Below are positions 56,071 through 64,000 of a stretch of DNA of 64,000 nt, piece by piece. The DNA is from Parelaphostrongylus tenuis. Taxonomy: Eukaryota > Nematoda > Chromadorea > Rhabditida > Metastrongylidae. A program made the translations under genes and the position numbers. A model generated the notes under the pieces. The model was not told the DNA's origin, did no database searches, and saw only the letters and a list, made by a program, of their open reading frames with translations. Location of the stretch: positions 62,001-126,000 of the forward strand of contig JAHQIW010007056.1 of the NCBI GenBank assembly GCA_019055375.1, written 5' to 3'. Each line of letters begins with the position of its first letter. Position 1 is the stretch's first letter.

Positions 56071-57930
56071 TTGAAAATTATGACCGAGCCAAATTTTCCA
56101 GCGGCTATGAAAAAAATTGAATTTAGTGTTCCGCTCGCAGCCCTGATAAATGAAGATGGAAATGCTAGAACATCCTGCCATGACATGGAATTGATAACGG
56201 AAGAATTTTACACCAACCTTTTCTGTTCCAAAATCCTTGTCCCGGACACCGAAAACCCCACTGTGAAAAAACCATCCAAAATTCTATCCTCTAAAGTACG
56301 TGTTGCGATAGAAAGCATGAGGAATGGCACAGCTCCAGGACTCCCTCCTAACATCACCGTCGACTTTCTAAGATCTGGAGGTCATAATCTACACGTATTA
56401 CTCGCTACACATATGACATCCTACTTCAGAAAGAAAAAATTCCAGACCAGTGGAGGACGTCGCGCACAACCATCCTCCATAAAAAGGGTGACCGAAGGGA
56501 TCTTTGTAATTATCGTCCAGTTTGCTTGCTGAGTGTGATCTACAAGCTCTTTACGAAGATTATACTTTGACGCATATCGAGAACTTTGGATGAGGATCAG
56601 CCAATTGAACAAGCAGGATTCCGTTAAGGATTCCGCTGTATGAACCACATCCAAACCATATCGCGGGTCATTGAAGACTGTCGGGGATATCACATACCCT
56701 TAATCCTAATACTTGTCGAATATGAAAAGGCTTTTGATAGCGTCAAAACGAATGCAGTCCTATCAGGGCCTGTCGATCAAGGAGTGGACCCGTCCTATAT
56801 AAGAATCTTGTCAGACTGCTATCGAAACTGCACTACAAAAACGCAGCTTGTTCGTCGATTTCTGACCATACCCATTGGTAAACCGGTTCGACAGGGCGAT
56901 ACAATATCGCCAAAGCTGTTCACCGCCTCGATGCTGTGGGTAATGAATTCGCTCGATTGGGACGAGAAGAGCATTCGTGTCGATGGAAAATTCCTGTGAC
57001 ATCTTCGTTTTGCGGACGACATCGTCATTTTTTTAAAAAGTATCAATGAAGCAGAGACGATGTTGAAGGAGGTAAACGAAGTGAAAAAGAAGATCGAATT
57101 ACGTATCAATAGGATAAAGACCCAGTTCATGAAGAACCCATGGTGCAATGGTGATCAAGTCGAAATGGATAGTTCTCTGATTGCAGAAAACCACCTCGTG
57201 CGTGTACTTTGGGCGATCATTGAACATGGAAAACAACATAAAAGAGGAACTAGAGAGAAGGAGGAGAGCAGCATAGTCCGCACTCGGGCCTCTCAAAGAA
57301 GCCACCGACCAACTAACGAACCCAAAATTCCGTGCTCATCCTTTCGATTCAACGCCCCCCCGGCGCTCTACTTTGCAGCTGAGACGTAGCTGATACTTCG
57401 ACCACGTCAAGCCTGCTACGAACAACTCACAGAATGATTGAACGATGTCTCAAATTTAGTCAGCGCACACAACATTTGGCCGGCTTGCGTAGCTCAGATC
57501 TTCGAGGTCTATCCCATCTTCGTGACCCAGAGGCTTATACATCTACAACGAAACATGGATGGGCCGGTCTAATTCCGAAAAGAACAGACGACAGATGGAC
57601 GAGAAGAAGTGGAGAGTGGTTTCCACGACAATGTACGCGTCCTCGAAGAGACCACCTACACGTCGGGTGGACATGTTCGTTAACAGAATTAAAGAGCTAT
57701 ACTAGTACCTTCTGATATCTTTCAGATCACGGTATGACACTCGCAGCAGCCGCCATGCTCAAACTAGACCACCGTCATGGACGACTGTTGCGCAGCAAAG
57801 GGACGAATGGAATATGTGCTGGCGTCCGCACAACTAGTGAAGACGGATCGTCCAAGTATGAAAAGCATTATCCTGGAGGTGGACGAGAAGTCATTATAAA
57901 CAAGCATCATAATAATTTAAGACTTCTTCA
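56071..57930 (+). mobile_element. RTE-type LINE, reverse-transcriptase part and 3' end (broken)
   Basis: RT homology runs from NGTAPGLPPNITVDFLRSGG (about 56315) through MNHIQTISRVIEDCRGYHIP, EYEKAFDSVKT (motif A), GKPVRQGDTISPKLFTA and FADDIVIF (57008 onwards, motif C). The RTE C-terminal domain follows (GWAGLIPKRTDDRWTRR). Stops (e.g. TGA at 56998) and frameshifts break it. Motif A has Glu (VEYEKAFD) where the catalytic Asp is expected. The endonuclease domain was not found upstream, so it is 5'-truncated. The 3' region contains GTGAAGACGGATCGTCCAAG, an RTE-type end. Confidence 0.85.
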
Positions 57931-58054
57931 ACGCTGTAGGATGTTTCTCAATGCCGAAATACGACATGCTGCGCGGGTTCATCTCCCCAACACTTGTTGC
58001 GACATACTTTCAATGGCATACGCGTGAAAAGAATGAAGTTGTATTATTTGTACA

Positions 58055-58210
58055 TCATAAATATATACTTGTTTACATATACACATGTATATAAGTATAC
58101 ATATCCAAGCATATATACATGTGTATGTATATGCATGTGCATGTATACACATGTATGTACACAAGCACATGCATTATATATATATATATATGCACATATA
58201 TATATATGCC

Positions 58211-58242
<32 letters not shown>

Positions 58243-58245
58243 ATC
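58055..58245. repeat. ATGTATAT / (TA)n microsatellite
   Basis: Imperfect ACATGTATATAAGTATAC repeats ending in pure (TA)n at about 58217-58243, between the RTE 3' end and the unc-13 exon at 58318. Confidence 0.9.
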
Positions 58246-58317
58246 TGCCAGGCGCAAGAAATGCAGTAATTCCATACTAACACTCACACTCCGCACGATT
58301 AAAATCACAATACTTAC

Positions 58318-58448
58318 TATGTCTTTATGATGATGACGATACCTATGTGGGTGTAGATGAGAATCCCATTGATGGGCTGAGCTGTTCAATTGATGATGAA
58401 TGGGAAACGCAACGTCCGACGTGTAGTCACTGTCTTCAGAAATGCCAG
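58318..58448 (-). CDS. unc-13: unc-13 long-isoform exon, SDYTSDV / His-rich
   Basis: Acceptor ATTACAG|CT, donor ACATA|GTAAGT. The exon enters in phase 1 (two bases, then 43 codons) and leaves in phase 0. The peptide starts [12 protein letters not shown] and ends with a His/Arg-rich run ([14 protein letters not shown]). A Ser/Asp/Tyr 'YTSD' block is typical of the disordered region after C2A in long Munc13/UNC-13 isoforms. This is the most upstream exon I can identify, so at least the C2A-coding exons are further upstream, outside the window. The (TA)n microsatellite at 58.05-58.24 kb lies just inside the following intron. Confidence 0.8.
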
Positions 58449-58854
58449 CTGTAATATGAAAAAAAGAGCTTCATTTGGTACAGAATAGGAAAAAAATTGC
58501 AAACTCAAACATCGAAGAATGTGTGGCATAAAGACATAACAAATTCAACGCTTAATTCATGAACATTATTGATCCTATTTCACACTTTAATGGTCTCCTA
58601 TAGTACCATCATCTTATCATTCCTACTATTCTGCTGTTGCTTCCTTTGATATAATAAAAGGATAGAGGACAGAGCGCTCAGTATTACCTAAAAAACTACG
58701 AGTACTCCATGTATTCGACTCCATTCGTTAGCGTCGTAGAGACGATTGAATGGATATTAGAACAATACAGTGAGTTATGAGAAAGCCTTCTACTAAGTAA
58801 ATTATTTTTTGTAAAGGACAAGTTTGACGCCTATTTATCGGCTCGACATAGATG

Positions 58855-58932
58855 CAAATTGATACGATCGGAGTGTGGGATTGTACAATCGGCATTAACA
58901 CCCTTAGCCATTGCGCTACATTACCCACCACT
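58855..58932 (-). repeat. tRNA-like SINE head (diverged)
   Basis: Minus: GGGTAATGTAGCGCAATGGC, TAAGGGTG resembles a pol III A box in a tRNA context. The B box region (CTCCGATCGTATC) is eroded. Confidence 0.35.
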
Positions 58933-59753
58933 TGACATATATACTGAAGCAAATTTCATCGGTAATTCACCCCTCAACAAAGAGAATCTAAGCATCCTGA
59001 TCTTGTTGGAAAACCCAGAAGCTAAAACTTGGACACCTAAAGCTAATGAATTGATTATCTTATTTAACGACAACCCGAAATCTCTAAATTATCCAAACGG
59101 CGACTGTCAGCACAGGAATATGTTCAAAGATCCAAGAATTCTGCGAAAAAGCAATAGCTGCGAATTTATCGGAAGATTAAATCATGCTTAGCATAAATGA
59201 GGAGCAAATTGCTTACACGAATACTTCAAATAATCTTCGAGGATGTTGGCATTATTAGTTTCCATATCGGTAGGTCGGAGGTCGCTTTATTCAATCTATA
59301 TTTTGCCTTTTAACAGTTCGTAAGCATATATACGTTAGCTTTTAATATATCGCATGAATATAAGGTGAAAAACAAACAAACACGTCGGAGGCAGCTTTAT
59401 TCTATTTATATTTAATAATTCATAGCGCATTAGAAATTACCTAACTGTTCATCTTTCTTATAAAAACTCGCTTCCTGTGTGATAATTTATGAGATTACAA
59501 AGTAATTTGACGATGGCATTTTATTCTGGAACCTAGATTTTATGGAAAACTAATACGATTTTAAAGCTGCCGTTCACCACATAAAAGTTAATTTTACAAA
59601 AAATCAATGCCTAAAAACTCTAATTTAAGGAGAAATTCAGCAACAATCGGGCTTACGTATAATACTCCGAAATCCAAGTATTTTACTGTTTTTTCGCAGT
59701 GTTACGATGTTACATATATACCTAAGAGAACTGGGTGGTGGGCAAAAGAACAG

Positions 59754-59826
59754 GCCTCAGGCGGTAGTCGAACCCGTCCTTCATCCCTAACGGGGACGCG
59801 TGCTACTACCACTACACCACCAAGGC
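59754..59826 (-). repeat. tRNA-like unit, family 3 (loop GTT)
   Basis: Minus strand: acceptor GCCTTGG/CTGAGGC pairs; D arm GTGT/GCAC; anticodon stem CGTCC/GGATG with loop CCGTTAG; GGTTCGACT B box. Position 33 is C, not the invariant T, and the T stem is imperfect, so this is a tRNA-derived repeat rather than a working tRNA. The flanks TACCTAAGAGAA and TTCTCTTGGGTA are inverted. Confidence 0.55.
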
Positions 59827-60020
59827 ACATTCTCTTGGGTATATATCTAACATTATAGCACTGCGAAAAAAGCAGTAAAAATACTAGAATTGCGGAGTAT
59901 TATATCTAACAGTGACTGTCAGCTCAACTAAGTTTATTAAGCGAAATCGCATACCCGATCAAACCTGGGTGGCTGATAACTAACATAGAGATGTTGAAGA
60001 ATGAGTGGTGACGCAAATGT

Positions 60021-60093
60021 GCCTCGGTGGTGTAGTGGTAGTAGCACGCGTCCCCTGTATGGATGATACGCGGGTTCGATTCCCGTCTGAGGC
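60021..60093 (+). tRNA. tRNA-like unit, family 3 (loop TGT); probable tRNA pseudogene
   Basis: A 73-nt full cloverleaf: acceptor GCCTCGG/CTGAGGC (7 pairs, one G-U), D arm GTGT/GCAC, anticodon stem CGTCC/GGATG, T arm GCGGG/CCCGT with loop TTCGATT. The anticodon position reads TGT (Thr) but position 33 is C, which argues against translation use. It is flanked by inverted GAGTGGTGA(C)GCAAA arms and has an inverted sister 200 bp away. Confidence 0.4.
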
Positions 60094-60199
60094 CGTGTTT
60101 TTTGCTCACCACTCAGTTCTCTTAGGTATAATTGAGCATAGGATCGGCAGCTTTACACTGAGAAGTCAAAAAATATTGCAGCTGCTCCATAAGTTTTTC

Positions 60200-61320
60200 G
60201 AGAAGTGATAATCAATAAATATTCGCTTTTCCAGGTGATCGGCGCAAAAGAATGCTCCTATAATGGTTTGGTTTATACTATCTGGCTCTTCGAAGGAAGC
60301 AATGTGCTTGGACGGGGTAGCAGTGTTATAGAACTTCTAAGACTATCTGTTCACTGCGCTTTTCAAAGATGAATTATAAAATAGAACATGATTCGACAAA
60401 CAAAATGATCACGAGGAATGTTTAAGATTTAGAAAGAACACTGAAAAATGAACGCATATCGTCGCTTTGCATATGGCGAAGCACAAAATTTTCATAGTAC
60501 TACAGAAAATCTTCGAAGTTTCATTTGAAAAAAAAAGACCATTGCCACATCACTGTGAGATTCTTCGGTTAAGATGACGTATATGAAATCGTGAAACTGA
60601 AGAAAATGGCTTCATTGCCGGTCAATTACCGAGTAATGTGGAGTTTTGACACCGAAGAAAAGAACAAACGGTCACAGCAATTTATAACCTTATAGCGCCT
60701 TGTAAATTTCTCCCTGTCCACCTATTTTCATCTAAAATAGGATCTTCTAGGCGAAACCACATCCACGAGAACTTTCAAAACAGTCAACATCACTAGACAG
60801 AATAATGCAATTGCTAAAAAAAAAGAGGACAGTTAATGAAGCATGCGTACCCGATAACAAGACAATTACTGCTGAAACTTTTGTTTTCGAACACATCGAC
60901 ACATTCTTACGTATATAGAGAATGTCTTATATGGAAAAAGAGTAACCAGTGGCTCGTAAAAGTAGAAATTTACTTCGTAAGGCAACAAACACAGGTAAAT
61001 TACAAACAACCAGATTTGACCAATTCATAAAAAAGATTACCTACTAGGATTAATTCAAACAGTTCTTGATACCCCACTGTGAAAACATAAACCTAGAAAA
61101 TCTGAGAGCAATTTTTCAAATAGTACAAAGTTTTAAGTCGGAGTTCCGTTTATGGAGTAGATTTTCGATCAATGAACTGGACAAGTGTGATCTAAACCAG
61201 AAAAAATAAAAGATGCTATCACACTTTCCCATGACAAGTTGACCTCTCTCTCTAAAACGTGCGCGAAACGTCCCAGCATGGCAGTCCTAGAATTCCACAA
61301 ACAATCATCTCGATTAGGAT
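60200..61320. other. unassigned sequence upstream of unc-13 exons
   Basis: Searched for unc-13 C2A exons on the minus strand; none seen. No repeat recognised. Confidence 0.4.
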
Positions 61321-61324
61321 TCGA

Positions 61325-61430
61325 CAAGATTTGTTAGAAAAAGGGAGGAATCCTCAAGCAGCAGTCGAAATAACACATGCAATATTCGAAGACCTTCATA
61401 GACGGCAGATGCGAGGAGATGAATCAAGTA
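61325..61430 (+). repeat. SINE family 2 body fragment
   Basis: GAATCCTCAAGCAGCAGTCG, ATATTCGAAGACCTTCATAG and GAGGAGATGAATCAAG match the 3' half of family 2. It lies just upstream of the Penelope GIY-YIG fragment. Confidence 0.5.
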
Positions 61431-61589
61431 AAACGCAGTGGGATTATCATAGTGCGGTGATACATATTGCTGGCTATTTTTATTAATACCTCTTCTATCG
61501 AACGCCTTTTATAGACCCTCTCAAAATGATATAATCTGATAAGCATTAAACATGGTTCTATATTATTTCAAATTACATTATTACTAGTT

Positions 61590-62480
61590 CCCAAGACCGA
61601 CTGTCCTATTAACCTCGGCATGCCTCCGAACGAAAACTTAGTTGAAAGGAAAGTCCCGTTTATCATCCCGTTCTATTCAAATGAGGTTAGTACAGCTATA
61701 AAACGATGTTTGAAAAGAGCGGGCTTAGAGCAATCGGTGGCCATTATTGAAATACCACCGAATACTCTAAAACGCCAACTAGTTCGCAACCGCTTATATG
61801 ACCGTCTCTGTATGATGAATGATTGTAAAATATGTCCTAACGGCAGAGACGGTGATTGCATGAGCGTAGGTACAGTCTACCTAATCTCTTGCAAAGCGTG
61901 TAGTGATAAATATGTTGGCGAAACGGGTAGGCCGCTCTATGCACGCATAGAAGAACACCTAGCTGACAAGCGTCTTAATAGACAAAACACCCCGCTAGGG
62001 ACGCATAGAGCACAGAAGCACGACGGAGTTGATTTTGAAATCGAAGTCACCATCCTTGCGCAGGAGCAAAAAACATCAGCGCGAAAGATCTTGGAAGCAT
62101 TTTGGATTAATACGACCAATCCAACCATAAACCGCAGGTAGGAATGCCTTGTAAACACTCGTGATATGAGCCAGTATATAAGACTGCTGTTTTGATGGGT
62201 AGGGTGCATTACGGGCCTATGTGTCTCTTCTTCCGGTGATCTCCATTGGATCATTCAAAAGAACACATATAAAAAGCGATGAGTATGTTGAGTGTTGGTT
62301 TTTGCTTGATGCGATTGAAATCTAGGTCTGGTGCTTTTTTCTAAAGGAGTAATGGAGGTGTTTGACTGATTGTATTGCAAACATTTTGACCTTTCCAGGC
62401 TCTGAAGAAGGCGAACTGCCGAAACGTCAGCTATCGAATAAAGTTTAATGTAACACCTCGTGTTCTGCTCAAAGAAGAAA
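61590..62480 (+). mobile_element. Penelope-like element, 5'-truncated, GIY-YIG end
   Basis: Contains the GIY-YIG ORF (61620-62141) and a 3' region with AAAAGCGATGAG...CTGAAGAAGGCGAACTGCC then GAAACGTCAGCTATCGAATAAAG, a tail typical of GIY-YIG Penelope elements and found again at 49.1, 25.6, 42.4 and 54.4 kb. No reverse-transcriptase segment is visible upstream. Confidence 0.82.
61620..62141 (+). CDS. Penelope-type GIY-YIG endonuclease domain ORF (173 aa)
   Basis: An uninterrupted 173-codon frame. Residues about 9-60 (KVPFIIPFYSNEVSTAIKRC ... KRQLVRNRLYDRLC) match the region after the RT in Penelope elements. A Cys cluster (CMMNDCKICPNGRDGDC, about 60-80) is the zinc-finger-like CX-C linker. 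The GIY-YIG domain follows: TVYLISC and KYVGETGRPLYARIEEHL (about 84-115), HDGVDFEIEVTIL, and a catalytic-type Glu in ARKILEAFW. The enzyme nicks DNA for insertion. The ORF start is within the element, so the protein is a fragment without RT. It is the only undamaged transposon frame in the window. Confidence 0.8.
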   Translation: MPPNENLVERKVPFIIPFYSNEVSTAIKRCLKRAGLEQSVAIIEIPPNTLKRQLVRNRLYDRLCMMNDCKICPNGRDGDCMSVGTVYLISCKACSDKYVGETGRPLYARIEEHLADKRLNRQNTPLGTHRAQKHDGVDFEIEVTILAQEQKTSARKILEAFWINTTNPTINRR

Positions 62481-62486
62481 ATCAAT

Positions 62487-62660
62487 AATCATACATTATT
62501 ACTATTATTAATCAATTATATTATTTTATTATCTATTATCATTATTATCATATTATTGCTATTACTATATATTTTATGTCATCAATTTGTATTTTTATAT
62601 TACCAATATGTTATTTTTTACTTTTATTAATAACAAATCATAATGAACAATAACACTGAC
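62487..62660 (+). repeat. ATT-rich low-complexity tract
   Basis: Imperfect ATTATTACT/ATTATC repeats immediately after the Penelope 3' tail, possibly grown from its terminal repeats. Confidence 0.7.
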
Positions 62661-62857
62661 GAAGGAGATAATGGGAAACAAAAATGGTCCAAAGAACAAA
62701 ATAATCTTATGAAATAATTAATAATGATAAAAATTAACATAATTACAATAATGGTATTGAGAATATCGTTTACAATTAAATGCTAGCGCACATATCAGAC
62801 AAGGAGAAAAGAAAACGATAGCTGACGAAGGTGAGAAAATGAACCATGATGGTACAT

Positions 62858-63571
62858 ATAGGATACTTCTCCATTATGAGGTGACAAATGAATATTCAAC
62901 CTCATTCCGCTGGACAAGAATTTTCCATAAGAGTGTTTTAGTAACCAATCGAAAGGTTGAACCTCTAACTAGCGCCTTACGTACGTGACCGGTCTTGAGG
63001 AAAATCCTTTTTGTTGACGTCCTTACAGAAGGAAAACCTTTGTAATTCACACACCGAATCCCGTATTACAGAGCTCTTTCTTTGAACTATTAACAATCTT
63101 TCCACAGCGTAGAGTTTGAGGAATTCCAACGCTGTAATTATTTCTGGAAAGACCGTTTTTCTGCAGTGTACCAGGAAAAATAATATTGATTCATATACAC
63201 GATCATGTGTTCTTTGGCCAATTCACAGGCCGCGGGGTGGGGCGGCAAGGGGGCTGGTGCGATCAACCGATCGAGTTTCTCACATGAAAGTGCGATGTTT
63301 GTTATTCAATCAGGAATTGCATCTCCGCTTTAAAAGAAACTCAGGATTAAACGAATGACTGTGATTTCATTTGTGCAGTCGATGTGAAACATAAATTTAA
63401 TTTGGAATTTTAAGCTCTATGAAAGGATCTTTTGAAAAAACGGCCACGTGCCACACTAGCTAGAGATTTGTGCTTTCGAATTGTTACTAACACTCTTATG
63501 AGAAGTTCTTGTCCAGCGAATGGGGTCGAAATATTCATTTGTCACCCTAAAATGGACAAGAACCACCTGTA
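62858..63571 (+). mobile_element. TIR element family M1, copy 3 (clearest)
   Basis: Both ends share GGTGACAAATGAATATT, CATTC(C)GCTGGACAAGAA and CATAAGAGTGTT in inverted orientation, over about 95 bp. About 714 bp with no transposase, so non-autonomous. Confidence 0.7.
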
Positions 63572-64000
63572 GTATCGACCATTTTTCAATCCTATACGAG
63601 CTCACATATTTTTTTTATGACTGTCATCCTCCCACAGAAATATAGCAGTATCTGCTTTGGGGTCTAATTTACCAGAACCTTAGATTTATGTTCATGCAAA
63701 AACAATTGCCTTCGCTGCTGAAATTGACCTTATAATAACATTTTGTTTGATAACTGATTCCATATATTACTATTTGCCCGTAAACACTTTTGATATAAAC
63801 TTCGCATAAAGGTATGAAACCAGAGATAGCGTTTCTGAAAACACGCGCACAATCTTCGCATCGGGGATATGAGCCCTGATGATGAAGAAGGTTCTCTGTG
63901 CACCCTGCAATTAACGTCAACCATCCGAAAACGATATTTGAAGACAACCGTCTAAATAGTGCTCGATGGATGGTAGAGTTCGATCACATAATTATTTAAC
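63572..64000. other. unassigned sequence at window end
   Basis: AT-rich. ORFs on the minus strand (63669-63947) show no family resemblance or paired splice sites. Confidence 0.4.

Larger units (their letters stand above)
1..58448 (-). other. unc-13: unc-13 gene body (partial; both ends outside the window)
   Basis: Sixteen confident minus-strand exons and one candidate were joined by eye. Each junction keeps reading phase, and the joined protein reads as an UNC-13/Munc13 orthologue: long-isoform N-terminal region, pre-C1 linker, full C1 domain, start of C2B. UNC-13 family proteins are presynaptic priming factors that open syntaxin for SNARE assembly and bind diacylglycerol (C1) and calcium/PIP2 (C2B). 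The C2A exons lie upstream of 58448 and were not found before 64000. The rest of C2B, MUN and C2C lie below position 1. Intron sizes run from about 0.3 kb to about 34 kb and host almost all the repeats described here. Identity is family knowledge applied to visible sequence; the exon map is my inference from splice signals and phase. Confidence 0.9.

Noticed and set aside
58859..59191. 110-codon plus ORF near the RTE
   Set aside because: No homology recognised; part of it is antisense to a tRNA-like SINE head.
60021..60093. Functional tRNA-Thr(TGT)
   Set aside because: Cloverleaf forms, but position 33 is C and repeat relatives share its flanks, so it is treated as tRNA-derived.
1..64000. 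CRISPR arrays, rRNA, bacterial-type operons, viral genes
   Set aside because: No regular short spacer array, rRNA signature or viral protein motif was seen; the sequence is eukaryotic throughout.
59200..64000. unc-13 C2A exons upstream
   Set aside because: Minus strand searched for C2A-like peptides with splice sites; none convincing, so they are presumed outside the window.

Overview
This window comes from an AT-rich, intron-rich nematode genome, most likely a strongylid (hookworm-type, clade V) worm. The basis is a large unc-13 orthologue with nematode-style splice sites (TTTCAG / GTAAG) together with RTE, Penelope-like and mariner elements. The species cannot be fixed from sequence alone.

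One host gene explains essentially all host coding sequence. It is unc-13 (Munc13 family, synaptic-vesicle priming), on the minus strand, read from about 58.4 kb down to position 1 and continuing beyond both ends. I rebuilt sixteen confident internal exons plus one candidate, and checked that reading phase is continuous at each junction. Seven exons between 58.4 and 42.9 kb encode the acidic, Tyr/His/Gln-rich region specific to the long isoform. An alternative first exon at 8.88-9.15 kb, with its own ATG, fits a short isoform. The common exons from 8.2 kb down encode the pre-C1 linker (with a 9-nt micro-exon), a complete C1 diacylglycerol-binding domain (all eight zinc ligands present) and the first half of C2B. 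The N-terminal C2A exons and the rest of C2B, MUN and C2C lie outside the window.

The introns, including one of about 34 kb between the long-isoform and common exons, are packed with repeats. These are: (a) a dispersed family carrying hammerhead-ribozyme motifs (nine copies), one of them an inverted dimer inserted in a SINE with a 13-bp target duplication; (b) two tRNA-headed SINE families, three copies of the first with clear 13-16 bp target duplications; (c) a third tRNA-like repeat family; (d) fragments of Penelope-like elements, including an intact 173-residue GIY-YIG ORF; (e) broken RTE-type LINEs; (f) a mariner with both inverted repeats but a dead transposase; (g) several TIR/foldback MITE families; (h) a degenerate array of about nine ~90-bp units; and (i) TA/ATGTATAT/CA microsatellites that repeatedly abut SINE 5' ends.

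No rRNA, CRISPR, operon or prokaryotic feature is present. The most novel signal is the hammerhead-bearing repeat family.
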